From contig NC_089176.1 in assembly GCF_947507565.1 (NCBI RefSeq), positions 2,108,001 through 2,172,000 on the forward strand: 64,000 nt of DNA, read 5' to 3'. Source of the stretch: Oscarella lobularis. Its lineage: Eukaryota; Porifera; Homoscleromorpha; Homosclerophorida; Oscarellidae. This document shows positions 29,101-41,312 of this stretch, piece by piece. The translations under genes and the position numbers were made by a program. Numbering within the stretch: the stretch's first letter is position 1; each line of letters opens with the position of its first letter. The notes under the pieces were generated by a model. It was not told where the DNA came from and did not search any database. It saw nothing but the letters and a program-made list of their open reading frames with translations.

Positions 29101-29935
29101 TTCAGTTGCATCTAATGAGACCCGTATATCTATAGGCTTCGCTTATTTGCATAATTCTGTGAACAAACAACATGCAGTTTGACTATCATAGCCGCAACTC
29201 AACAGTGCAAAAAACGATTTATTATGTCTGAACTATTCGATGACGGTCTACGTGTACTGTATCTACGCGGTGGTTAGAGCCGCACACAATTAGGGCTAAA
29301 CGTAGTACTTTCCCGTTCACTCTGAGCAACAATAGTCAACGACGATTTTTCTCCCTCTATTTTCTCACCTTGCACGTAGCAGCTCGACTCTCCATCAAGC
29401 GGTGATACAATTAGCGTCGTCTCGCAATGACAAGGAAATTCACAAATTTCGCTTTCCACTGAGAAAAAGCAGATAGCCGTCTGAAGCCATCTGAATCAGT
29501 TTAAACGCGCGCCATATATAGCCAGAAAAGATGATGCTATTCAGCTGTCGGCAGCTTGTTCTTGCGTGGGCGGATCCGCGTCGCTAACGTCTATTGCGCG
29601 CTTATCTCTTGCGATTTGTCCTAATTTTGGTCTGACAGCTGCGAGTTGTCCCAGGCTTGCGGTAGGGTCTAAATGTTGAAACGCGCGTGCACGCTTTCTC
29701 TAATTTCGGACGTATCAGAAATGTTTGCGTAAAGAAGTATTGACGTCAAACGATGTCTGGCGCCAGTGGCCCACACGCAACTGCAGTAGTTATGTTAGTT
29801 AATTACATAATTAGTAAGATCCTGTCGTTTTTTCAGCCGTCCCAGCCAATAAAAGCAACTTAGTCTGGCAAGAGGCTTCATTCTCAGCGGAAGCCTCCAG
29901 CCAAGTCGATCGTAACGCGTGCCTCCAAATTCACA
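29101..29935. other. intergenic, divergent promoters
   Basis: Spacer between the sulfatase (-) and the Cys-rich secreted protein (+). The right end has a CCAAT/TATA-like AGCCAATAAAAGC. No gene recognised; a short minus-strand frame at 29459-29274 has no support. Confidence 0.45.
29846..29855 (+). promoter_or_regulatory. CCAAT / TATA-like element
   Basis: CCAATAAAAG about 80 bp upstream of the start codon at 29936. It is a plausible AATAAAAG TATA variant overlapping a CCAAT box. Confidence 0.4.
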
Positions 29936-30262
29936 ATGCGTACTCTCTTTGCTGCTCTCCTTGCCGTCGGTCTCGTCTACGCAACTCAGATCGATATCAG
30001 AGAAGCTCTGCCCAACTGTGAGGATATAATACTCAACTGCCTGTACAACAAAGCTTGCAGCCCACTGCTCATTCCGTATCTATCCGATTGTGATCCTGCT
30101 GAAAACCCTAAAGGATGCACCCCGGCTTGCGCCCACGCCGCCCAGGCAGTGGCAAATAATAGCGTCGGACACGATCTGGGAATTCCGAATGGGTGCATGT
30201 GCGAACCCGACGCAGAGTTCTGCCAGAAGTACCTCAACGTCGTTTCGACGTGTCATCACTGA
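29936..30262 (+). CDS. small secreted GDNF/GAS1-like Cys-rich protein
   Basis: 108 residues, no intron. Signal peptide MRTLFAALLAVGLVYA, then one compact domain with ten Cys. Their spacing, with CLYNKACSPLL and YLSDC, then CTPAC, then a CMC pair and a final Cys near the C-terminus, fits the GDNF-receptor/GAS1 fold. Family members bind GDNF-type ligands or Hedgehog as membrane receptors. This one has no membrane segment or clear GPI signal, so it should be a free secreted single domain. One N-glycosylation motif (NNS). The fold call rests on Cys spacing only; another small Cys-rich family is possible. Confidence 0.7.
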   Translation: MRTLFAALLAVGLVYATQIDIREALPNCEDIILNCLYNKACSPLLIPYLSDCDPAENPKGCTPACAHAAQAVANNSVGHDLGIPNGCMCEPDAEFCQKYLNVVSTCHH

Positions 30263-30372
30263 AACTGGGCCAAGAAACTGACAAAAGTCATTTGAATGTC
30301 TTTGCGGTTGGTGTCTGCATGTATCGTGGTCTGCTGTGTGTGCTCTTCGTTGTTTGTTGTACTTTCCGGTGC

Positions 30373-30378
30373 AATAAA
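30373..30378 (+). terminator. polyadenylation signal AATAAA
   Basis: AATAAA 110 bp after the stop codon of the Cys-rich secreted gene, followed by a GT-rich stretch near 30395. Confidence 0.55.
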
Positions 30379-31160
30379 GTCTGCTGCAGCGTTAGTCTCG
30401 GTTTGTCTTCGCCATGCAGCCCCTCGAAATCCATCACTTGATGCATTCTCGTCGTCGCCCCGCCGGCGCGATGAGGAAGTTGTAAGATAATGAGAAGGCT
30501 AAGCGCTATTTCCACGAACTCCCCCCGGGCTAAAGTATGCAAACGCAGCTATTCTCTGATCTAACGTAAACTAATATGTTTTGGATCCAACGGCTTCAAT
30601 CCATAATGCGTCACGGTCGGCGTATACAGCGGTTGATCACAGGTTGGATCGTGTGATCTCGAGGCATATCTATATCGTGAAGTGACTATACCACTGCATG
30701 TAAAACTGAGAAGCCTGTGGCAAAGGAGATGTCATGCAAAAATAGCTCTGTATGAAACCGCTTTTTTCGCAATTAAGACCTTAGGAGTCGCATGAGGCTA
30801 AGATAAAAGCCAGCTGCCTCGAGCTTTGGAGTCGCGTGCCGAATCTAAGCGTACGTTTAGCCTATAGGCTGAACGAGGCTGGTTGAACGCTATGGCCTGA
30901 ACGGAACGCGAGCGTTGTGGTCCGGGAAGTCCGCGATGCGCGTTAAGGAGGTAATATCAATACCTCGGGTTTAAAGTGTTAAAAAAATAACACACGCTCA
31001 AAAATTATTTAGAAGTATCCTCTATCTATTGGCCGACTAGTTGCTTCCATAGTCTCAAAGGAACGTATGGAACGTCCGGTTTAGCAAGAGGAGGTCCTAT
31101 ACTAGTGCGCTAGAAGCCACGCCTTTAACCCCGCCCACGCGAGTGTCTGAAAACGACCGA

Positions 31161-31489
31161 GTAGGCATTTTTCGTGCAAGCTTTTGAGAATTATACGCGA
31201 TTTCGGGGTCCAACGAGCATGCGATCGCGATCGGCAAGCCCTAATCTCTGGTTTGACGAGCCACTTTTTCGATTAGTGAATTCGGTCGCGAAATATGGCC
31301 GTTTTTAGAAGAGTTAGGTCGTTTTTTCCTCGCCACTTCGTCGAAATCGTGCTGTATCTCACGAAATAGGCGACGAATCGAAAAAATGGCTCGTCAAACC
31401 AGAGATTAGGTCTTTCCGATCGCGATCGTGTGCGCGATTGTGCCCGAAATCGCTTCGCGTGAGAGAAATCGTGCACGAAAAATACTTAC
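31161..31489. repeat. 329-bp long inverted repeat (MITE-like)
   Basis: Arms of about 125 bp: the outer ends GTAGGCATTTTTCGTGCA and the complement of GCACGAAAAATACTTAC pair, and inner runs CTAATCTCTGGTTTGACGAGCCA and its reverse complement TGGCTCGTCAAACCAGAGATTAG pair perfectly (shown in part). The loop is about 80 bp. No transposase frame inside, so a non-autonomous element is likely. Confidence 0.8.
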
Positions 31490-31883
31490 ATCGACTATTT
31501 TAGTCGCCATTACTGCGGTCGACGCGAAACCGCCGCGGATTCGGCTTCGTCGCGAAGCGTTAGTGCGATGAAACAACGTAATGATTACGTAGCTAGAAGG
31601 CGTGACAAGTCTCTAAATTAGACAAGCGCCGCCTTCTCCTAGCAACAGTTGCTATGCCCCGAGGTACCGATATTACCACCTTAACAACAAAAGAAGATTG
31701 AAGTTTCGGAAGAGTCAAGACGTCGTGCAAGGTCTCGTGTCGCGATGCTTTTGGTAGACGTTTTCGTAGACGTTTCCTGACAGATATGCAGCGGACCCCA
31801 CAAGAGTGTTTACAGAGCGCAACTGCGAGTGATCTCGTTATAATTCGGAAGTGTAGGCAAAAGGCGTACGCGGTCCACCCATC

Positions 31884-34800
31884 ATGCAGACGTCAGCGAA
31901 GCAAAGAATGAACTCGAGTTCGTCTCAATTTCGCGACGTCGAAGACGAATGCGTTGCCATAGTAGGCATAGGATGCCGTTTTCCTGGCAACGTCAACGAC
32001 GTCAACACCTTCTGGAAGACCATCGTCGGAGCGACCGATTGCACATCGGACACTCCAAAAGATCGTTTTTTCGACGAGAACTACTACTATCACCCGACGC
32101 CTCGTACCGAAGGCAAAATGTACAATCGTCGCGGCGGCTACGTCGATTCGGAAATATTTCGCAAGTTCGATCGTCAATTCTTTCGAATGTCGCCCGCCGA
32201 GGCGAATCATCTCGATCCTCAAATTCGAATGCTTCTCGAAGTGACGTGGGAAGCGCTGGAAGACGCCGGAATGCCGCCTAATCGCCATCGCGGCACGACG
32301 ACCGGCGTTTACGTCGGTCTCATGAACAACGACTATAACGTCACGCCAGAGACGACAATTAATGCCTACACGAATTCCGGCACCGATCCGAGCATGGCAT
32401 CGAATCGACTCTCGTACGAGTTCGACTTTCGCGGACCGAGCTACACGATCGACACCGCCTGCTCGTCGTCGCTCTACGCCGTTCATCAGGCGTGCGAGGG
32501 AATTCGGCGGGGCGACTGCGAGATGGCAATAGCCGGCGGTTCCAATCTCGTTCTGCGTCCCGAAACGAGCATTGGCCTTTCACAAGCGCAGATGGTCTCG
32601 CCGGACGGCCGGTGCAAGACGTTCGACGCGTCCGCTGACGGCTATTCGAGAAGCGAAGGATCCGGCGTCGTCGTTCTGAAGTCGCTTCGCAACGCCCTCG
32701 AATCCGGCGATCCCATCTACGCGACGATCAGAGGCGGAGCGATGGGTAATGACGGAAAGACTCACGATGTCTCGCAACCGAGTTCCGACGCTCAAATCGA
32801 CTTGCTCGCCAGGGCGTGTCGTAGAGCAGGAATTCGGCCAGAGACGATTTCTTACGTTGAAGCGCACGGTACCGGTACGCAGGCCGGAGATAGAGCGGAA
32901 GCTACTGCCCTGGGGGTGGCTATTGGCCGTAAGCGTGCTACGTCAAACGCACCGCCTCTTTATGTGGGCTCCGTCAAGTCGAATATTGGTCACACCGAAG
33001 GCGCTGCCGGCGTAGCGGGCGTAATAAAAGCGGCTTTGGTCCTCGCTAAGAAAAAAATCCCGCCTTCTATTCATTTTCGAGTTCCTAATCCGAGCATTCC
33101 CTTCGAAGCGTTGCACGTTCAAGTTTGTACGGACGTTATTGATTTGCCTACGAGTGGCTTTGCTGAATCGTACGTCGGTTGCAGTTCGTTTGGATTCGGC
33201 GGTGCCAACGCTCACGTCATATTGCAGGAATCTCCTATTGCTCGACGCTTCATCGAGGCAGACGACAGCGTCACGACGACGGAAACTGTTCCTGAGACGA
33301 CCGAACGATCGCACCTTCTTCTTCTTCTGTCGGCCGCATCGTCTTCCGGCCTGAAAGATCAGGCGAGGAATTGGATAGATTTTCTGAAAGGAATTCCCTC
33401 TCAGTTGTTTCCAAGTGTTGTCTATTCGGCTGCTTGCCGCTCCCAGCACCACTCCCATAGACTGGCGCTCGTCGTTAGAGATTGCCGGGAAGCGATGAAC
33501 TTTTTGACGGACTTCTTAGAAGATAGAATTTCCGAGAACGTCGTGACGGGAAGCGAAGCAGGAGAGGCGGCAGCCGTTCCTGTCGTCTTTGCCTTCTCTG
33601 GAATGGGAACGCAATGGTGGGCTATGGGACGCCAGCTACTCAATGAATATCCGACGTTTTGTGCTGTGATAAAGGTATAGAAAATTACTTCAGAAATGGA
33701 AAACTGAATATTTTTTCTAGGAAATTGATAAGCATCTTTGCTCTGCCGGCGCTGCGTGGTCTCTATTTGACGTTTTGACGTCATCAGCCGAAGCTTCGAT
33801 TATTCATCGGACAGGTGAGCTCGCTTTCTTTGTTTTATCTTGTTGCATGCTCATGAAAAATCCTGGTGGCCTGCTACTTCCGCATACAGTACCACGTAGA
33901 CGTTTTATGCACTTCTGGAGAAATCCAGCCCCCGGTCACTTTAGATAATTGTATGAGAACAGACTCGGTACTCAGTCAAATATTTGGCTGCGTAGCTTTT
34001 GCCTGATCGTCGATTTGTAGCTGACGTGATGTAGCTGCCCGCTATCGTACTGCGTATGTGCTTACTTTTTACGTCCAAATAGCAACTGAATACTAAAAGT
34101 GACTCACGATGTACTTCATAGCACCGTCTTCCGTGGGGTTTGTACCAAGCGTAGTTTTTCTTTTACTCTTTAAACGGTCAAACGACGCGTGTCGTAGTTG
34201 CCGAAGGAGGCCTCAGTTTAACGTTTGCTTTGCACTGACTGTAGTGACGTTTTCATCATCTATAGGTTATATCGCGATCGCAATAACGAGCAGAAAAGCA
34301 GGGGAACAAAGATAGTGTACTACTTTCAGGATGTACGTGATTCCTTCCCCAAGTCCCTACTAAAGCTAAAGCTATATATAGCGTTTGCAATGCAATTTTA
34401 CTGGTACGAGTCTAAACGCCTAAAACTTTTGAACGGTACGATTCACGTACATCTACACTGTACTGTATGACAGGCCGCCGCCACGTCTACGTACGAACGC
34501 GCGTATTGGTCACTAGTAGTAGGCTCACGTACTACCGGTCTTTATCTCTTTAGAAATTTCTCAGCCTTGCATCTTTGCTATCGAAGTGGCTATTGTAGAA
34601 GTTCTGCGAGAATTTGGAGTCAATCCGACAGCCGTCGTTGGTCACAGCGTCGGCGAAGTTGCCACAGCTTACACTGCCGGCCTACTGACGCTCAAACAGG
34701 CATCAACAATAATATACCATCGCGGTAGACTGTTGGAAAGAACGAGCGGTCGCGGCGGCATGCTAGCCGTTCTTGGAGATGCCACCAAAGCTCTTAGTTT

Positions 34801-37800
34801 GCTTCCCAAAGATCTAATCGCGAAGAGCAGTCGTCGCTGGATAAAGAGCTTAGATTGGACGGCGGAAGGAATTAACGGTAAATCTGTTGTTTTAGACGTT
34901 GCCGCTATCAACAGTTCACGTCAGATTGTCTTGTCTGGAAATGAAGAAGCCCTCAAGGCCGAAGCGGCGGCTTTGAACGATCAAGACGGAGTCCGAACGG
35001 TCTCGCTCAAGGTTAACAATGCTTTTCACAGTTACCAGCAATCTTCTCTTCAAGAAGATGTATTGGACTGCTTGAGCAGCCTAGAGAACAGAAACGATCT
35101 AGATGGTGCTGTGACAGTTCCCATGGTTTCCTCCGTGACAGCCGAGTACGTTAATAGCGCCGTCGTTGGCAAAGCATCTTATTGGTGGGAAAACGTTCGA
35201 CAAACCGTGCGTTTCCAAGACGCCGTGAAAGTGTTGCTCAAAGACGGGTACACGAACTTCGTAGAAATAGGAGCGCACTGCGTTTTGACTCCAGCTATCA
35301 AAGACATTCTGTCCGCCGAGAATCTGACTTCCGTATCGTCAGTTATTCCAACTCTGAAACGACCGAAAAACACCGCGGTGCCTTCGAGCGACGAAACGGC
35401 GTGTCTACTACGTTGCATAGCTAGACTTCACGTCATGGGAGCGAAGGTCGATCTCAGCTACATATATCCCGAAGGGAATTATCAGTTTGTACCGCTTCCT
35501 CGCTATCCGTGGCAAAGGGAAGAATGCTGGTTTACAACCAAAGACCGTCCAAGCTCTAATCATCCTCTTCTGGATGAGCGTCAGCCGAGCATTGCTGAAA
35601 TCGTTGACGATCAAAGCAAACCTAGTACGATCATCTGGAAGTGCGAATACAGTCCAGCTTCCTTACCATGGCTGAAGGACCACGCTATTGTAGACGTCAT
35701 AGCTCCAGCTGCCGCTTACGTAGAGACGGGCCTCGCGGCGGCTAAGTCGCTATTCGGCGATGCCGCTAATTTTACTCTGACTGACGTGGCCGTGAAAAAG
35801 TTTATGTTCGCGCCCAACAGCTCTGCCGATGTCAGAGTTACAGCCGAGGAATCGGGAAAGGAAGAGTATCGGCTCAGCGTTCATAGCAGAAAGTTGACCA
35901 CGTCTGCATGGCAAACCCACGCAACAATGACCATTCTTAGATCTAATGATGAGCGAGACGATGGCGCTCGAGTTGAAGACTTGGCATCTTTAAGAAGACG
36001 GTTTTCTATAGTTGCTAAGGCATCGAAAGAAGAAATTGACATTTACGCGTCAGAGGAGCAAAAAGCAGCAGCTTACAAGTTCGGTCCGGCGTTTCGTGTG
36101 TGCCACTGGGCTGCACTGTCTCGCGAAGAAAGCGAAATATTGGTTCGCGCCACGGTAACGGAAGAGATTCGTCACGAGCTGCATCGTTACACGATACATC
36201 CGGCGTTTTTGGATTGTTGTTTTCAGGCCTACTTAATATATTCGGACATAAAATACGATTCGGCCAAGTCTGCAATCCAAGTTCCAACGTTTATGGAGAG
36301 TTGTGAAGTTTACGGAGCCCTTCCTTCGGACGTTTTTGTTCATTTGAAGGAACACGAGAACGAGAACGGACATCACTATGCAGACGTGAGTCTCATTGGC
36401 GCAGATGACGGTCGTATTGCCTTGAAACTCAACAAAGTGATCTTCAGAAGCATTTCGTCGTCTGATGACGACAACAAGCCCCATTTCTGGACTTTGAAAT
36501 GGGAGGCTGAGAGAAGAGAGCTGTCTAGTGACGGTGATGCCTCAGCGCGTGCTGTTAGCATCATGTGGTTTAGGGAGAGTCAAATGACGACAGTAGAAAA
36601 TTTGCTTTTCGAATTCAAAGAGCGAAACATTCGAGCAGACGCGCACTTCGTAGCGGAAGATCAGGGCAAAAATGGAACTACCTCTTCGTATACGGATATC
36701 GTTATGCTACTAATGGACGTATCGGAACGCGACGTGTTTGAAGCTACGACAAAAGCCGACTTCCTAAACTCAGCTCTAGCTTCTCCCCTAGCTTTTATCA
36801 AAGCACTTCAGCTGTACGGCTTCTCATGGGATGCTGCAACACAGATGAGAATTTGGCTCGTCACCCAAAACGGTCAAGCGGTGCGTGACGACGAAATTGC
36901 GACTGCCGGTCAAGCAACGGTTGCCGGTTGCCTTCTCTCTCTTTCTCACGAAATGCCGGACAGAAATTACTTCTGGTTAGACCTAGAAAGCGCCGATTCT
37001 TCCAAGAGTTTATTTCACGACTTTATTACTTATTTTCTCAATTTTGCTCCCGACGAAAACGAGGTGGCGTTGCGACGTGGCGTTGACCCCAATAATGATT
37101 CGTTTGCGGCTTTCTTTCCGCGCTTGACTGAGGTCAATCAGGATGCCATATCCTCTCGCGTCTCTAATGCAGACTGGACAGTAGCTTATTCGCCAAGAAC
37201 CAAACAGCCAATATTAACAGCACTTGACCGTCCCGACTGCCGCTATCCTGTGATAGTCAATGTAAACTGTTTCAGCCCTCTGCCAAGATTGCCGTCGCGA
37301 AAGTTTCCCGGAGCGTGGGTTATCGGCGAAGTAACGGCCTGTTGCGCCAACGGAAGTCACCTCGCGGTGGGAGATACGGTGTTGGGTCTCTCCGATAGCA
37401 TATCGTGCACCGTTAGCATTTCCTTGAGCCTGGCAGTCAAGATTTCGGTAGAAACTAAGCTATCTAACGTCACAATTGTCAACGCGGCACGAAAACTGCT
37501 TATTCCTTTGATTATGTTCACCGTTGCTTTACCTCTCGCTGTCGGTAGCACAGTTCTTGTGTGGGCGAATCCGAACGATAACTTGCAGACGGAAGATTTG
37601 ACCGCTCTGTCAAAACTGTTTTACTGGCGACAGGTTCGCGTCATTTTCGTTCACGATTCATCGATTTCGAGCGGCGGTTACCGTGACAGCAGATGTACTC
37701 TTCAAGGCTTAGGCAGTGTTCTTGTGAACGGGCAACTGGCCAGTGCAGTTATCTTTCTTGATGAAATAGGAAACAAGGAAGCAGATCAGTTGCTTCGACA

Positions 37801-40090
37801 CCTGAAACCGTTTGGAAGTTGCGTTTTATACGACATGGCGCAATCTCGGCGGTTCGTCGAATCAGAAAAGGAGGCCAAAAGACGTCTAGTCAATTTCGTT
37901 CCCATGATGACGACGCAAGACTTGTTAGACGAGCGCTATCGCGATCTTGTTGGACGCTCGCTAATGAACATGTTGGAGCGACTGAAAGAAGAGACGAACG
38001 AAACGCTCAACGGCTGCAATAAGGAAGAGCCTGAACGTTTACTCAACTTTCCCACGTTGGCAGCGGCTTTGCAGCATCCGCCGTGGACTTTCTCGGCCGT
38101 CTCAGAGAGAATCAACCTGACTCTTCCCGCCGAAGACTCGTTTGCAGCTCGTTCTGGTGAAAGCTACCTTATTACGGGCGGGCTAAAGGGATTTGGGTTG
38201 TCTCTAGCCAAGTGGCTGGTCAATCGCGGTGCGAGGCATCTGCACCTTCTTGGTCGCAGCCCTCCTGGTGACCAAGAAACTGTACTAATAGAACAATTAA
38301 AAACGAAGTCTCAAATCGATATCTGGCTAGTTGATATGACTAGCGAAGATGCAATGGAACGCGTCTTTCAGAAAATCTCCCAAATTGGTTTTTCTGCACT
38401 TGCTGGTATATTTCACTGCGCGGCGGTCTACCACGATTCCTTGATTCTAGCGGTGGACAAGAATCAAATGGAAAAGGTCATGCTGCCCAAGGCATACGGA
38501 GCTTGGCTTCTGCACCAAAAGAGTCTCGCTTGGAAGACACATCTTCGCTATTTCGTTTTGTTTTCGAGTGTCGTCTCCCTATTCGGGAATTCCGGTCAAG
38601 TCAGCTACTGCATTGCCAACACGGTGCTAAATTCTCTGGCCGAGCATCGTAAACGGTTGGGACTTCCGGGTATCTCGCTTCAATTTGGAGCAATCAGCGG
38701 CGTCGGCTATCTTCAGCAAAATCCCAAGTTAATGACGTTGATGAAGTCGAGAGGTTTGTCACCACTGAAAGACCAGTCAGCGTTGGACTGCCTGGGACGG
38801 GCGATGCTCATCCAGTTGCCTTCCTTATGCGTTCAAGGTAAACTTACCGCAGAGAAATACGTTCGTCTTGCTAAGCCGGGAACGCCGTTTCGTTTCTCGC
38901 GAATAAAAGAGTTGGAAAAGTCTGTTTGTCACAGAGTTGACAAATCGTCGCAAATGTCATTCGCATTGCTCGCGTCGCACGAGAAGCGAGAACTTGCTCT
39001 TGACCTGCTTTCCACGTGGCTCGGAGCCAGTTTGGGTGTGGACGAGGTGCCTTCAAACGCGTCTTTGGTTTCGATCGGATTTGACTCAATTATGGCTACG
39101 GAAATGAGCGATCGAATTCATCTTGCGTTTGACGTCATCGTGCCTCCTGTTCGCATGCTAAACGATCGGTGCAGTCTGAATTTCTTAGTCGGACTTGTAA
39201 TGAAGTTATGTCACTTGACCGTGGATAAAGAAGAAAGGCATGACGAAGAGTCGGCTCAAGATCCGTCGAGATACTCTATGAACGATCCTCCTAAGGACAA
39301 GACACTTTGCCACCTGATCTGCTTTCCTCCGAATGCCGCAGGAGTATCGGCATACGCGCGGTGGGGAAAGCTTCTGGAAGATAGCGGAATCGCCGTTACT
39401 GTCCTTCAATTTCCGGGTTGGGAAGGAAGGCAGACCGAGGCTTGCATAGGCGATTTAGACGGCCTCGTCTCGGCAGCACTCGATGCAGTGATTCCCTTAG
39501 CAGAGAAGGAAAAAGTCGCTTTCTATGGTCATAGCATGGGCGGTCTCATTGCCTACGAATTAGCTCTTCGTCTCAAAAAAGACCACGCCATCTCGATCGC
39601 GCACTTCTTCGTCGGAGCCTTGCATGCTCCTCATTTACAGTATCCTCGTCCAGCCGAATTCGATATTCCGCGTTCGGTTTTTAAGAGGGATGCGCCGCTT
39701 TCTGTCGTCTTTTCGCATTTGAAACAGCTCAGCTTTATTGATCTCCCCCCTCAGATGAATCCGACGCAGAACATGCGTGCTTTGTCTCTTCTCCGAGATT
39801 GGATGCCCTGCTTCGAAATCGCTCTTAGAATTTTCAAGACATACATTCCGAATGAGAACACGGTGCCATGTGGCATCGATGCGTTTTCATCGACTGGAGA
39901 CGCCTGTGTCTCGCCTAAATACGTAAAGCTGTGGGGAAAGCACTCGCAAGTCGATTTTTTCCATCGCAGCCTCGACGCTCCAGGGCATCAGTTTACAAAT
40001 TTGTTTGCAAATGAAATATGTGAAACGATAAAAGGCAGATTGAAGACGCTGCTTCTAGACAACTTCACACAGTCAAAAAATCTTCTTTAG
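31884..40090 (+). CDS. animal FAS-like type I polyketide synthase
   Basis: Exons 31884-33674, 33721-33814 and 34554-40090 join to about 2,473 residues. Domains in order: KS (residues 20-450; DTACSSSL, EAHGTGT, SNIGHTEG), AT (GHSVGE nucleophile; NAFHS, typical of malonyl selection), DH (LKDHAIVDVIAP, then LDCCFQ), a long core without an SAM motif, an ER-like region lacking a recognisable NADPH glycine motif, KR (ITGGLKGFGLSLA; Tyr/Asn in SYCIAN), ACP (GFDSIMA) and a type I thioesterase (GHSMGG; His in APGHQF). It should make a fatty-acid-like chain iteratively from malonyl-CoA, with ketoreduction and perhaps dehydration, and release it through the TE. The HxxxG of DH has Asp for Gly. The product is unknown. 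The second intron (about 740 bp) is the longest resolved in the window. Confidence 0.9.
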
Positions 40091-41310
40091 TGTAGTTATA
40101 CTTAGGCAATACATACTTTGCCTAAATTTGTCTTGCACCTTCGCGCCATGTGTTGTTGCATCACCTACTGTACTAGCATGCATGCGTACTGTACTGTTTC
40201 CATCTGTTTTTTTTGTCTCTGCTTGCCATTTAAGATGTGTGCGTATGCTTATATTTTTTAGATTGAAATAGGCTGAACAAATGACACACATCAACGAATG
40301 CAACTTCCCTGCGCGAAATTTGGCAGGTAGCGCGCACTAAAAGCCACGCGGTCGTTTTGCGGAGGTTCGCTGGTACGGATCGCGTCATTCTGAGGCTTGG
40401 CGAAGGTGCTCAGTTGTCCTCGTCGACTGAAAATGGCACGAAGCGAAGATGCGACGAGGTGTTGGGGGGGCCCCCCGACGTACGAGGGTAACGCTTCTTG
40501 AGAGGCAGCGTCAGACAACTTTCTAGCTCGATGTCGTACTGGAGAAAGGCGTTCAGAGAGCGTAGTTCTTGTTTCTTAGATTCCTGCAGGAACGAAGACC
40601 TACGCCGGGGCTCCAAACCGCTCCATCGAAAAAGGAAAGCATCAGTAGGCGCCAGCCTTCCTCAGCGATCCATCCAGCGACTCTCACAACTTCCATATGA
40701 AACGATCACGATGAAGATTTCCTTTTTGTCACTCCCATAAGCCTTGGCAACAGCTAGCAGTCTCGGTCTTATTCAATGTTAGTGTACGTTGCTATCGAAT
40801 TTGATAGGTGATGAGCTTGAATGCAACGGAAATTATCAGTTTTGTTTGCTTGCAAACAGTTTTGTTTGCTTGCAAACGAGTCCTCACTTGGCAAACTGGA
40901 AACAGCATTTATCATCGGCTTTGAGGAAAGGATCAGTGCTGATGAGAGCTCACGAGATCAATTGAGACTGCCCGTGCAGCTCGCTCAGACCCAAAATCGA
41001 GGTAAATCTGTGTAGGCGTTGACATAGTACGTACACACGTGCTTGTACGACGTGCGTAAGTACTGATGGCATCTTAGCCATCCGGTTCTTCGTAGAACCA
41101 TGTACTATGCTTACGACATTCAAATAACATATATCATTAGCGCAAAGCACAGTACACACCACAGACAACACGTACATCGAAACACGAAACAAATCTCACA
41201 GTGAGTCATTCATCCAACTTGAGTAAGCGTTAGTTAGTTTGGGGAAATTTGCATTGAAACGAATATCGTGTCGCTCAACGCTCCCAAGTCGTCCACCACA
41301 GACGCCTTTA
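40091..41310. other. intergenic between convergent genes
   Basis: Convergent 3' flanks of the PKS (+) and the giant gene (-). It holds a 20-bp tandem duplication AGTTTTGTTTGCTTGCAAAC at 40838-40857 and 40858-40877 and a GGGGGGGCCCCCC run near 40464. No gene recognised. Confidence 0.5.
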
Positions 41311-41312
41311 TT
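41307..41312 (-). terminator. polyadenylation signal overlapping the stop codon
   Basis: On the minus strand AATAAA overlaps the TAA stop of the giant gene (reading AAA TAA TAA AGG), which would give an extremely short 3' UTR. Supports 41311 as the gene end. Confidence 0.5.

Larger units (their letters stand above)
30263..31883. other. intergenic with polyA signal and long inverted repeat
   Basis: The left part is the 3' UTR of the Cys-rich gene. 30500-31150 shows nothing recognisable. A long inverted repeat fills 31161-31489. The last 400 bp is GC-richer and should be the PKS promoter; no TATA box is clear. Confidence 0.5.

Noticed and set aside
31893-33458. Minus-strand open frames across the KS region
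   Set aside because: Antisense shadows of the PKS; composition dominated by Arg and Val and no motif.
40455-40475. GGGGGG/CCCCCC palindrome
   Set aside because: Short homopolymer junction with no flanking structure; may be a sequencing or assembly effect.
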